In this document: positions 38,701 through 51,350 of the stretch, piece after piece | Layout of the letters: the number at the start of each line of letters is the position of its first letter | How positions within the stretch are numbered: position 1 is the stretch's first letter | Origin: Adineta steineri | Taxonomy: Eukaryota; Rotifera; Eurotatoria; Adinetida; Adinetidae | Direction of reading: 5' to 3' | Assembly: GCA_905250115.1 (NCBI GenBank) | Contig: CAJNOI010000009.1 | Location: 1,016,818 to 1,080,817, forward strand | DNA: 64,000 nt | The notes under the pieces: generated by a model | Database searches by the model: none | What the model saw: only the letters and a program-made list of their open reading frames with translations | Told to the model about the DNA's origin: nothing | Made by a program: the position numbers and the translations under genes

Positions 38701-41524
38701 CCTTCCTACAAACAAACCATACTGATAGTTATTATCATTCCGTATAGTAGATATTGATGATGTCTTAGATCTCGTTTGTTTTTAATTTAAACGATGAAAA
38801 AAAAATCATCTTTCTCATTTATATATAATAAATTCTAGATTATACATACACGATGCAACATTAACACCATAAGGACTATTTGGTATAGGACGACCTGCGA
38901 AGAAGACATTAACTGAATGAAGACCAGGTTCACGTGGTACATATTCACAACGAAATTTTCCTGGACCAATTTGTTTAACTGATACAGGTACAACATCTTG
39001 TCGACCACGTGGATCAACAAGAATAACTTCAGCAAGACCATTACCAGCATCTATTATATTTCGTAAATAGAATTAAAAGTAAAAACTATAGAAACAAACT
39101 TGTAGCATCAATTTCAAACCAAGTTGGTTTATCAACCATAACACCATTTGGTTCAAGACCTGGTCCATGTGCACGGCATTGACTAGCATCACCAGCTTTA
39201 CCTTCAATATAAGGTGAAAATGGTGATTTTGGTACTTCTTGTCCTCCATATTTAACAATAACCTATATAAAACCAAAATAGATAATTTTTCTTTATTGAC
39301 TTTCTTTTTATTACTTACTTTATATTGTCCTTCCATTGTTGGATAATAAGTACAATCAAATGTTTGATTTTTATCATTACGAGGTTCAACATCACACTAG
39401 AAATAAAATGTAAATGATTTTATTTTTTTTTGGGAAAATATGAATAGACAAATTTTCATACTTTTTCTCGTTGACCTTTTGGATTGATAACAATAGGTTC
39501 GACATTACCTTGACCAGCTTGAAATGTTTCAACATGAAATTTAGCAGGTGCACCAACTTGATTTCCACTTGGTTCAATACCTTTGCCATAGCATCTAACA
39601 CGTGCTGAATTTGTTTTTGGTTGAATTGGTGCTCCGGATTTCAATTTTGCACTTGGATATTGTGATAGATAAGTCATCATAGATTGTTCATCAACTTTAG
39701 GATTAATCATTTCATGTGGTTGTATTAATTGTGGAATACCTAACCAACGTTCAGCTAATTCCATAGCTTCTTTAGCATTTTCTAATGCATTTCGTGGATC
39801 CTTCTTATTCCAATCAGGATAAAGTCCTATAAAATTTTCGTTTTATAATTTTATTTTGTTTTGAAAAAAAAATTTTACCTGGTGCACATGCATCAACAAG
39901 TGCGCCAATAGCGCGACCATCATTCCAATCGGATGTAAAATTTGAAATAGGTAATTCCGGTGGTAATTTTTCTTGTATCCAATTCATAAGTTTTTGTTTT
40001 GGTGTTGCATCTCGTCCTGAACCAGGTGCATCTGGTGTTTCGAATTCCCACATAGGTAATGAGATTGAATAATGTAAAATAAGTGTCCATATTAAACCAA
40101 GAATTAATTTTAATTTACCATCAACAATATGTGTCGCATCTGAATGATAATAATAATAAATATCTTTGTTTTTTTTATGTATAAGTTATTATTAGCACAA
40201 GGATATTTACAAAACGTTAATTGATAACAGAATCGAAAGATATATGCTAAGTATTCTCTCCTTTTGTTTAGTATGTAAAATACAGCTGTTTCTATTTCTG
40301 TATATATATATCTAAGATATGTTAATAGTTGATAATTTTATTATAGTATACGTCAACAATAAGAATTTGCGATCATCTCTATTCTGTTGAAAAATTAGAT
40401 TACAGAGGTCAGAGAAATCTATCAGGAGATTTTTCATACAATAGACATAAAACATGATTTGGTAAGAGTTTAGAGAATACTAAGTGTTTTCGAGTAACCT
40501 AAGTTTATAACTATATTTTTAAGCCTATAGGTTAAATAGGGATTAACATCAATACACTATTTTATGATTCATTTTAGTCATTTAAACTAGATCGAAAGTC
40601 ACGTTGATGAAATATCTTATATTTTTAGAGATTTTGTCAAATTTATGCATTGAAACTAATAACCAACATTATCATTTCTTTTTCTCTTTAAATAGTATAA
40701 TATTCGCTGTTTGAATTACTCTATAAATTTATAATTATCACTTGAATAAAAACATTATTCCGGAACACTTGAAAACAAAATGCAATATAAAATATTTTCT
40801 AAGGATTTGTAAAGAATATAATTTACTTCATAATAACAAGTTATATATATATAAATACAAAACAGTATTCAATTCAATCATTTCGAGAACGAGATTTCTT
40901 ATCAATAAATCATTCTATGTTTAATATATTATATGTAAATATTATCAATCATAATCGTACCTTTACACTCATTCAATTTCATCTATATAATGAAATATGA
41001 ATCGTTCTTTTTTTCTTTCTCTTTATTACATTACATTCTAAGGCAGCATTTTCTACATTCGATTAACTAAATAAAATCACAAAAATCTTTTTTTTCTTTT
41101 TTACAAATGTGTATATGTAACAAAATAGATGTAGTAAATTTTAACACACTCATCTCAAGTGTCATTCTACTTGACAATAACTGAAGTAAATATTTCTTTT
41201 TTTCTTCTTCTCTAGTCATCAACTTACCGATATTAACAAGACGTATACGTTCTGTGTTTTCAAGAAAATCGAGTACAACAGACACATTTTCAAGTTTTTG
41301 TGAACGAAAATTTGGTCGTTTATTATAACGCGGTATTTTTTTTTGTGATAAAACTTCAATTAATGCAATTAAACTTAATCCATCGCCTAATTCATCTTGT
41401 AAATCAGCAACATGACGATTCATTAATTTTAAATGTTCATTAGCCCAACGTGTAAATGTATTTTGTTGAATTCTTTTCCATGGTGCATCATCAGCTAATT
41501 CACGTTGCATATCTTCAGCAAATT
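26784..41524 (-). CDS. Filamin (actin cross-linker), first exon possibly missing
   Basis: Over 25 minus-strand exons. It begins in exon 41228-41524 ([20 protein letters not shown]), the start of the first calponin-homology domain; CH2 follows (39879-40139 onward, [16 protein letters not shown]). I count about 22 Ig-like filamin repeats by their endings (IPGSPF, VPKSPF, IPNSPF and variants): 13 before a hinge-like exon (32720-32852) and 9 after it. The nine after it align with human repeats 16-24, including a long Ser/Gln-rich linker in the repeat-20 equivalent and a second hinge (about 27170-27335). The final repeat ends [19 protein letters not shown]...EVV, the dimerisation repeat. The seventh repeat lacks the usual SPF ending and is divergent. 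Filamins dimerise, cross-link F-actin and anchor membrane receptors. The upstream initiator exon may lie near or beyond the 100-N gap at 41544; an in-frame ATG at 41510 is an alternative start. Confidence 0.93.
29009..29509 (-). other. Phase-symmetric filamin exon encoding a Ser/Gln-rich linker
   Basis: A 501-bp exon (167 codons) of the filamin gene with phase 1 at both ends. The upstream exon (low end about 30068) ends in IPG, this exon ends in AIPG, and the downstream exon begins TSPFDMSAY, so both inclusion and skipping keep the frame. It opens [12 protein letters not shown], similar in position and pattern to the human repeat-20 insertion (NWFQMVSAQERL), which argues that inclusion is the ancestral form. 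Its donor, CAG|GTTTCC, is weak. The rest is low complexity with a Gln run. Confidence 0.7.
31511..32719. other. Large filamin intron
   Basis: About 1.2 kb intron between the hinge-like exon and the repeat equivalent to human repeat 16; most other filamin introns here are 50-100 bp. AT-rich, no transposon ends recognised. Its position at the hinge makes it a candidate site for an alternative promoter or regulatory elements, but I see no direct evidence. Confidence 0.45.
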
Positions 41525-41543
41525 CTATACATAGAAAAAAAAA

Positions 41544-41643
41544 NNNNNNNNNNNNNNNNNNNNNNNNNNNNNNNNNNNNNNNNNNNNNNNNNNNNNNNNN
41601 NNNNNNNNNNNNNNNNNNNNNNNNNNNNNNNNNNNNNNNNNNN
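41544..41643. other. Assembly gap (100 N)
   Basis: A run of exactly 100 N flanked by A-runs, just upstream of the first recognisable filamin exon. The standard length suggests an unsized scaffold gap. Confidence 0.99.
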
Positions 41644-44600
41644 AAAAAAAAATTTCAAAAAAAATCGTTTGTATTAGTTTATGTATATGTTCGTATATGC
41701 GAAAGAACAGAATAAATCTCTACCGCCGCCAACTTCTATTAAAGAAGCAGTCAATATATATATATATATAAAAGAGAGAAGAAGGGCACCTGTGTAAGAT
41801 GTGTGTGTGCACGCGATGAAATATTTTGATAAAAAAAAATAACAACAAAGGAGATTGACTTGAAACATAGACAAATACAAACGTGTGGTATATATATATA
41901 GGAGAAAATGCCACGACAGATTTGTTCTATTGATGTGCTATCGAAAGAAGAAGAAGAAGAAGAAGAGGAATAAAAAAAAGATAAAATGGTTTTTTACTTC
42001 GTAAATTATCGTACAAAGTTACCGTAATAAGAATTATGGAAGTAAAATAATCAATGAAACAAGTTAATAGGGAAATATATTAGAGAAGGCGACATCTCTT
42101 CTCTTTAAAGAGAAATAACAGATACATAAGATATTAGTTAGAAAGAAGAAGAGAAGACTAAACCACAGCAGATAGGCATACTGATGAATGAATGTCAACT
42201 GGTCTATAAAGAAGAGGAAAATATAGTTATTTTTGCGTTTACTGCTGCGTATATTGTATCTCAAAGTGTTCTCTATGTTTTTCTATCAACTATAACGCGA
42301 ACTGTCAAATATCTAAAAGTTTTTTCATATGAAAAAAACAGAATTCCTAAGGTTTCATAACAATAGAATAATCAAATACTAAAAAACAACTTATTACTAT
42401 TTTATTATATATTCACTCACTCATTCACAACTTTTGTCTCATGCATACAGGTGACAGGATAAGGTGTATATGTAGGAGTATATTTATTCATCATCATTAT
42501 TATCTTCTTCTTTGTAAGTTGAATGACCTAACTAAAAACGTTTATTTATTCGAATCGTTCTTTTCCTACTCAGTCACTATGCGAACATTTACACAAGTGT
42601 GAGAGTTCTACGATATATATATATATATATATATATGTAATGAGCGACATTTCATCATACGATAGCATATCGATGATGATCTTCTTCTTCTTCTTCTTCT
42701 CTTTTTCTCTACTCGAGAACATGTATTGTGCTGAGCACTCTATGAGTGGCATCACTAATCTTTTGTGTATGTCGATCAAGAAAAAGAGAGAGAGAAGTAA
42801 CAAAAGAAGAAAAATTTTTTTTTAACTAAGACTTATTCTCATCGTTAGTAGGTTTTAAATAGAATTATATTTACTATTCCATAATTAATATAATATATGC
42901 ACAAAAAAAATCTTGACATATATATAATTCTTTTTTTTTGCGGTATAATAACAGGTCATTACATTCTCTCTCTCTCTCACACACACACACACACTTCTAT
43001 TTCATGTGTCTTCTATTCTCAAGTGTTAGTGTAACAAAATTTCAAGTATAATTTATGATCTTTATGTTGATTTAAGCGAAAATTTACAGAATTTAATTGT
43101 TTATACTCACAGCACAAAGACTAATATTGTACTGTTACGATTGTCGTTGTCTTTTTCGAGGGGTTTTTGCTGCGGAGCAATAGCTCTGCTAGCTTAAGTT
43201 GATGAGAAAACAACAAAAGAGTATAAAGACGTGCGCGTTATGCGAACGTATATACGTATGTATGCGTGTATACAAGATGCTGTGTACCCCAGATACGGAA
43301 ATATCTTCAGCGTGGGTGGTAGTTTATGTCGCAAGAAGAGGACAAACCTCAAGGAAGGAAATCGTTTTTTTCTCTCTCTCTCTTTCTTTTTTCTTGTACA
43401 GACACGACTATAAGAAGAAAAAGAAAAGCGATCCATACTGAGTCGACGTATATTTTCCTTATATGATGATATTGGGTAGAACAAACTAGCATTTTTTCTC
43501 TCTCTTTTCTGCTTGTGATCAGTCATAATCGTAAGTAAGAACACAGCAGTGATGTCGGCCAGTCAACAAGATAAATCAGAAGGAAAAAAAAAGAGAACTA
43601 TATATATATGAATGGCTTAAACATCGACAACAACAACAACAACAATAATAATATGGGCACATAAAATGCCAGCAGTCGCAATCCATGAAGAAAAATTCCT
43701 TTTCTTTTGCACATATGCATATACAGGGCAACATATGAAGTAACATAGAAGAAAAGGATGGAGGAATATTGTATTGCTCCGCTATATATTGTCTCTACTA
43801 CTAGTTTATTCTATGCATCTATCATTCTGCTGCTTCTCGTAATAAACCTACAGTAGTATTGCTAGTATTTGTACATGCAAAGAGAGAAAAGTGCATGATT
43901 ACCAAGTTGATTCTAATAAAAACACAACAGAAAAGAGAATCGATGTCAGAATTGGTGGCATCATCTTCTTTATTCTTTACTCAGATAGTTTTATCTATCG
44001 ATAAATGAATGTTATAGTGATGATGTGAAATTGAAGATATTGTTGCGTTTAAATTTTTGAACAGGTGCACAATACAAGTATAGCAGACATATAAATCTTA
44101 TCTGCTGAATTTGTTCTTGTTTATAGTCTCTCTCTCTCTATCGTCTCTTTTTTTTTCTCTTAGTTACTTTATACGTTTGTTTTTCTTCTCTCTATTTACT
44201 GGACAGCCTATAAAACTAATATTACTTCCAAAATATAAGAAAAAAAATGGAAGTAATCATCAAGATTATTTGTTTTTTGTCTGTGTGATTATGTTAGAAA
44301 TGCCATGAATGGGTCGATCGACAATAACTATTGGAATATTCTTTTTTACTTACAGTTACTTCGTTCTGATTTGTACGTGTTATGGAATAAGATAGTATTG
44401 GTGAATCTATTCCGTTATTGACGCGTTAATCTCTCTATGATCAATAATTCAATGTAGAAAAGAAAAAGAAGAATGACAGACTCTCTGCAGGTGATGCCTG
44501 TCTATAGGCCTTTCTTATGTTCTCTCGCCTACGATACATACGCTTTCTATTTTTATTATCATCTCACTAATTGTGACTGTCTATTTACCGAAAGACATTC

Positions 44601-47600
44601 TTTGACTATACACAAACAAACACATAAACAAGTAGTTGATGTAGATATATTGTCATATAATAAAAAGAGCAATGTGTATCAAAATAAATCTGATATACTT
44701 CTTTTTATTGTTTTTTACAGATGAATTATTTATAATTTGTTAAATAAAAAACTCTCATAATCCTCAGATCGTATTTTTCTATTCTCTTAGTATATATGAA
44801 TCAATTGTATTTTTGCTTCCTAAAATGGTATCAAGACAGTTATCCACATTCCAATGGGATTCGATAGATGTATTAATCAATATTGACAATATTTTGGCAA
44901 AAAAATATATCAATAGTTTTTATGAAGCATAATCTAAGAACATATGACATAATGATTAGTTCTTCCGTTATGATCAACGAAATTGGTAATGATTAGTCGT
45001 ACTTTGAGATACTTTAAAGATTTTATTTTCGTAGAATCTTACAATGACACCTCATGATTGTATAATTTTATGGAATTGGGGTGGCCACATGGACAAAACG
45101 TCGCAGACGTATGACTCAGTGAGGGTGAGGGTGCATCGAATATCCACATCCCACGTAGATACACTATCTAAGATCAAAGGTTTACTAGCAATTCGTTTTG
45201 TCCATGCAACGTCCTGTCCTAACGCCGAAATGAGCTGTCCAGTCGAAATTCTATATATACTCCTTTCACTGGAAGAAAAATCAAAAGGCACATAGGTTTT
45301 TGAAAATATTCGATACTATGTAAAACAATACATACAAATACTGTTCGATTATTGAGAGAGTAAATAATGCAGAAAAGACATTTGAAGTTAAATGTGAAAT
45401 TTGTATGTTTTCAAATTACTTCATATTTTCTTTACAATTTTATTCAATATATTGATCTAGTTTGTCACTATGATTTTCTAACTAACTCAAATTGTATAAT
45501 TTTATACTAATCGTTAAAATAATATGTATTAAAGTAAAAAAGTAGTTCTTACTGATCAAAAAAATTATTTAAATAATAAAATTGTTTAGAATTCGTAATT
45601 GATAATAATTCGTATCCATACATCTTTATTCCTAAAACATAAAATTTTCAAGATAACTATCTTCTTGTAGTTGATGTGTAACATAGTAAATAAAATAAAG
45701 AATTTCGAATACGCAATAGATTGATAAGATCTGATTTTATTTCAAAAATAAAAATTCGATATTTTTTTAATAACAAAATCGAGAGAACACAAATATTTTT
45801 CGAAATTTTCCCTATAATTTTCTCTTAATATACGAAACCGTTCTCGTTGTTTGAAAAATAATTTCTGATCTATACTTATCCTTTCTAGAATAAATGTAAT
45901 ATTACTTATGTATATATTATATGATTGAATCCTCTTTCAGATATTATATTACACCATGTCTACTTTTTTCATATACAGCAATAGTATATTCAATGTCACT
46001 GAAGTTTAATAAATCCAATGCTTTTCGCAGTAGATCATTTTGGAGTATGTAGACAGTAATATAATAAAATCAATATCCACACCTTCTGAGTACTTTTATA
46101 CTCGTAATTTATCAATGTCATGTCATAATATTTCTTTTGTTTTGTTTCTATAATTTTTAAAGATTTCTCTAGATATAACATTAGTTATGTGTCTGTCAAT
46201 GTATATCGGACTCCATATGGACAATTAAAAGATAATTTAACTATGACACGTATAACATACAAAATAATTTTGTTTTCAGAATGATTTCCATATTTGGAAT
46301 GATATATAATAGTATAATTGGTGTTAGTTGATATATCATCTCTAGTGTATTTTTATAGAGAAGTACTCATTTTACTTGAGAATATATATATAGACTGCGG
46401 AAATTAAAAACGTCACCATTTTAGATTAAATAAGATATAGTTTTGTAGAAGTAATTGATTCTCATGAGTTTTATTCTAATTGACAATTATTAAATACTCA
46501 TATTTTTAAATCTGATTGATGGTTTATTCAATTATGCCTTATTTGTTTATAATATAGAAATGTTCCCATAACAAGAAAGAATATATATATATAGATATAC
46601 GTTTCAGATCAATTTCTTTGACTAGACTGAAGATCATTTTTGTCACTTTCAGTTTTAATCGAAATGAATTTTGTTATAAAATAATTTCTTGATGATAAAC
46701 AATTATTACATCAGTAAACTGATATAATTTATATTTTGTCGCTTGTATAAATTTCTTTTCTAAAAATAATTTTTCAAAACGATCCTATTATTATTTAATT
46801 CTTATATTTTGCTTTGATCGTATTATATCTATTACAATTCGTTTCGCCATGTCATAAAAACTATAAATCAACGTTGAAATAATGAAAATAATCAATGATC
46901 TGTATATAGGTCGTTTGACATAAAAATAAAAAAGATCTAAATCATCAATTTATTATGAAATAGAAATATGACTTAAAAATAATTAGAATAAAATTTTTAA
47001 ACGATATGAAATTTAATTCATCTAGAGAATAAGAATGTTTATTTTATAACAAATATTTACAGTCTTTTCACTTCTAAGATTTCCATTCTTAACAATTAAT
47101 AACAAATGGCAACATCGAAAATTTTCTTTATTATATAGAAAGCTGAAATTCCAGTAAAAATCATAAAAAGAAGAATTTATAATGTCTCCTAACAATATAA
47201 GGAATATTCAAGCAAGTAGAAACATTTAATAAATGCAAAATGTAAATATAAAAAAAATTTCTTAATATATGCAGAGAAGAAAAATGTGCGAAATTTTTTT
47301 TTTCAACAAATTTAGAAATTAAAACATAATGTCTCTAAATATGAAATAGACTATTGACAATTTATTATAAATCTACTAAAGTCAATTACTTTAAAATGTT
47401 ATTAGGTATCTCAGACAAAAGATTAAATGATAATTAATAAAAGAGAAACATACATTCAATCGGCCAATCACTTAGTTTCTCAATAAAGGAAAAAAAACTA
47501 TTACTGTTTGTCATCAATCAACGCACAAGAAAAATAGAACTTTTCTTCTTTAGATGTTATTATAAAGCATAGTAAAACCCTCCGGAATACGATAACCAAT

Positions 47601-48106
47601 TAACTCACTATAAAGTCCTTCAAGCCATTCTATTACAAAATATTGTGATAATAGAAGAATCGCGTTCATTGCCTTTCTTTCTTTCTTTCTTTCTTTCTTT
47701 TTCTTTTTTGTTTTATTATAGATCAGTCATTGGCATATATCAGATCTTTTCTTTTTTCTATTGATGTCATATGAATGAAGTACACGCTATTTCAAGCATT
47801 ATCATCTTCTTGTTTTGTCATATCGTCATTTCATCTCATAGAATAATGCAGACACACGCAAAACAAAAAAAAAAGAGGAAAAAGAAAACGAAAAAGCGAA
47901 ATACAACACGCACAAAACAATGAACGTGAAAGACTGATGGTGCAAAAAACTGCACCGTAGTTTTTTCTTTGTGCAAATAGAACATACAAAAAAGAAAGAA
48001 GAAGAAGAAAAGAATAATCGCTGTACAAATAAAGATATTGATCGATAAGTTTTAATTTGAAACAAATCAATCGATATATTTTGGAAAAAATAGAAATTTT
48101 CTATCA
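41644..48106. other. Gene-free stretch upstream of filamin
   Basis: About 6.5 kb between the filamin N-terminus and the 3' end of the first ZNF608/609 paralogue. No supported coding exon on either strand. Contains microsatellites: (TA)n at about 42613-42636, (CT)n(CA)n at about 42964-42993, (CTT)n near 42680-42710, and (TTTC)n near 47672-47703. A dispersed inverted-repeat element is at about 45082-45228. Probably holds the filamin promoter, 5' UTR exons and the 3' UTR of the next gene. Confidence 0.5.
45082..45228 (-). mobile_element. Dispersed inverted-repeat element, copy 1
   Basis: The core 45091-45219 begins GGACAAAACGTCGCA and ends TGCAACGTCCTGTCC, inverted termini of about 15 bp with three mismatches. 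A second copy in the opposite orientation lies at 61231-61378. The copies share interior blocks, including CAAAACGAATT followed by CTAGTAAACCTTT, and CACCCTCACTGAG. Copy 1 carries an extra CCCTCA duplication in that last block. No target duplication was identified, so the transposon class is unknown; the open frames here are shadows. Confidence 0.7.
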
Positions 48107-50311
48107 TCACCGAGACGGATGTATTGAAGATGAAGTTATATTATTATTTAATGAATAATCAAGTGGATTTATTATTGTTGTTGTTGTTGATGACGGTTTA
48201 AGAAGATTTTCATTGGGTAATGTTAATGAATTCATCATTGATTTCGAATCATTTGGATGATAATGATATAGAGGTTTTTGATAATCATTTGAATCGTTTG
48301 TTGAAGATGAAGAAGATGATGATTTTGTTGTTGATAAACGACGTGAATCAAGAATATTTTTTACAGTGGAATCACTGGTACCATTTGAATTAGTTTTACT
48401 GTTCAAACTTAATTTAAGGAAAAGAAAAAGAAAAAAAAGTTTTTTTTAGATATTTTCATATATATAGACATTTGAACAGTTTTAATACCGATTCGATGTT
48501 TGTTGTTGCATAAAAGAACCGTATTGTTGAAGAAGCATTTGTGCTGTCCATGAATTATTAGGAACTATTGATTGATCATTTTCATCCATTTTTCCATTTG
48601 TTGCTGTTAATAAATTAATTGTTGATGGTGGCGAGATTTGTTCATTTTCATTCATTATTGTTGTATCTTCATCTGATATATCAGAATAAGCTGGTGATGA
48701 TGAAGTTGGTGGTGGTGGTGGTGGTTGAATAGATGAGGTTAAATTAATTGAAACAAATGATGGTGGTGGTGAAGGAATTTTCAAAGTTTTTTTATTATCA
48801 TTAATATGATCAAGTTTAGTATTGTTCCATGAAGAAGAAGATGGTTCATCTTGAATATGTAATAAAAAATGATCAGCTGGTTTAACTTCATCGTGTTCAA
48901 TATTGCCTTCATTATTATTAAGAATACATCTAAACAGGAAATTAGTTTGGTTTAATTTGATGAGCTTATTTTCTCCAGACGAAACGTCAAGGACTTATTC
49001 TCAAGAAAAAAAACAGATAGGAATTAAATATTGCTCTTGGATCTCTAGAGAAAGTAGTTTTTTTCTAAGCTTGGGATTGTTGACTATCTGAATATGTTAT
49101 AAAATTAGTTTTTTTTTCTTCTATTTATAAAACAAACCTGGTTGGATTTGTTGATAAAGGAATGGTTGTTTGTTCATTATTAATTAATGGTGATGAAAGA
49201 ACAAGATTTGAAGATATTTGTGGACATGGCCATGATAATGTTGTTTGATGTTGATGTTCAGGTGATGAACGTGGCGATGGCCGTCGAACATAATCAGCAA
49301 CATTTGCAAGAATATGTGCAACATCTTCTTCATCTCGTGTATTTGTTGGTTGTTGTATAGATAGAAATAAATTTGAATCCGTTTTTTTATGTGAATTACT
49401 CAGATGATAATTAAGTGCGATTGTTGAAACAAATTTTTTATGACATTGTAATTCCGGACATGAAATTAATTGTGATTCGGCGGTAGTTGAAGATGGAAAA
49501 AATGTTGTAGTTGATGGAAAAGGTGATGTTAATGGTGAAGAATTTTGTGGTGTGGTTGCTATTTCATCAATTATATTTAGATTTGTTCGTTTCGATTGCC
49601 TAGATTTAATATTATTTCGAAGTTTTCGATCATCAGATCCTGATGAAAGAGTAGTTGATAATATTTGTTGAGATGAATTTGTTAATTGATTATTTATACA
49701 TCGATTATTTCCACCGGCACTAGCACGTTTTGCACGACTAGTTTTACTACTATTACGAGCATCATAATCGCTAGTTGGGGATTCACATATTAATCTAATA
49801 AAGATAAATAACCAATATTAAAAAGGTAAAAAAATATAATAATTTCATATTGTTTACCTAGGACAAGCCCAATCTTGTTGTGTTGAATCAAGTAATGTTC
49901 CAACATAGGTTTTTCCTCGCCATGTTACATTAACAACGAGTACACCTTTAAATTCAAAAAAAATACGTGTAAATTCGATTTCTTCTTCTTCTATAATCAA
50001 GATTTCTTTTTTATTTTATTGACAAGGTCAATCCTTGAAAAAATAATCTAAACTTCACATACAGGTGAGATAGATAATACTAATCTATTGTAAATAAAAG
50101 GGAAGAAGAAGTTTTACTTATCATAAATAATTGATGCATATCAACGTACATGATTAATTGATTTTATATCTCATATATAAATAGATACAAGTATTACTCG
50201 AGCCGGAAAATGAAAATTTGCCGACGGGCATAACTCATCTTTTTAAGAAGAAAAGAAGTTTCCGTCCGTCATCAAAAGACATGATGATAAGATTGCAGAC
50301 ATACACTTGAC

Positions 50312-50349
<38 letters not shown>

Positions 50350-51350
50350 GCATAGAGAAATATAAAACATGTTTTGAGTTGTTCTATAACAACATGCCAT
50401 ATAGCGGAAAGCCGAGAAACACTTGCAAATAACAAAAAAAAAGGAAACTTCATTTGTTCTCTTTTCATCGCTGTCATCAATAGAGCACATATATGCATAT
50501 ATAAAATGCAACGGCAACATCTGTTTAGTTCGATTATTTATGACCGATGTTAAAAAAGCATACGCATTGGTGTGTACGATTATGATTATTATTATTATCG
50601 TTATTATGATTTACAAATGAATCTAACAAACAAACGATTGCTTACCACTGTCAGTTTCATTCCAAACAATGCCTTCTAAAACAACACTTGTGCCCTAATC
50701 GAAAAGAAAAATATTAGTAAAAATAAAGAAGATTTAATGAAAAAAGACATACAGGCTCACAGGGACCAAGTTGATCAGGTTCTGTAGCTAAACCAATAGA
50801 GACTGTTTCAACGCTAGCATCCACTTTAGTTGATGATGACTATTAAAGAAAAGAAAAACGAAAAAAAAATAAATGACGTTGTTTTTTTTTACATAAATAT
50901 ATATAATTGATTTCACCATCGAAAATAAAAAAAAACGAAACTTACATTTAAATCATCGTGTTTAAATCGTTTTGTTGATGAAATATCATCAATATGAGTT
51001 GGTAAATCATTATTATTATTATCGATTGTTATTGAACGTTTTGTTACTTGTTGTTTACCATTAAATGCAGGCGATGATGGTCGACGTGTTGTTGAATTAG
51101 GAATAGAACGTTTTAAACGTTGATTATTCATATTTAAGCGAGAATTATTATTATTATTATCGTCGTTAGTCATTAGTAATGGAGTTGAACTAAAATCAAT
51201 TTGTTGTTTTGCTGATTGTCGTTTTATTTTAAGTATAAGTGGTGATGATGATAAACTGTTATTCACATCATTTTCATTTGATAATTGCGATTGTTGTTGT
51301 TGTAATTTCGACGTTATCGTTGTTGAACGTTGTTCAATTAGAAGATTCAT
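48107..51350 (-). CDS. ZNF608/ZNF609 (scribbler/brakeless)-like nuclear protein, paralogue A
   Basis: Seven exons join in frame: 50946-51350, 50753-50839, 50646-50694, 49858-49945, 49138-49794, 48489-48929 and 48107-48407, giving 675 residues. After a low-complexity Asn/Ser N-terminus comes the family core: [56 protein letters not shown] and [12 protein letters not shown]. It continues with one C2H2 finger ([10 protein letters not shown]...NYHLSNSH, about 49420-49490) and the conserved PAYSDISDE motif in a Pro/Ser-rich region (about 48670-48700). These are the landmarks of vertebrate ZNF608/ZNF609 and Drosophila scribbler, nuclear regulators linked to transcription and cohesin-loading complexes. 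Human proteins are about twice as long; the difference is mostly low-complexity sequence. The ATG at 51350 is the first in the exon frame; an upstream exon cannot be excluded. Confidence 0.85.

Noticed and set aside
43551..43600. ATGTCGGCCAGTCAACAAG as a possible start exon
   Set aside because: It is on the + strand, opposite to filamin and the neighbouring genes, and no following exon could be found.
45044..45295. Open frames on both strands of about 80 codons
   Set aside because: They coincide with the dispersed inverted-repeat element and do not resemble a protein family.
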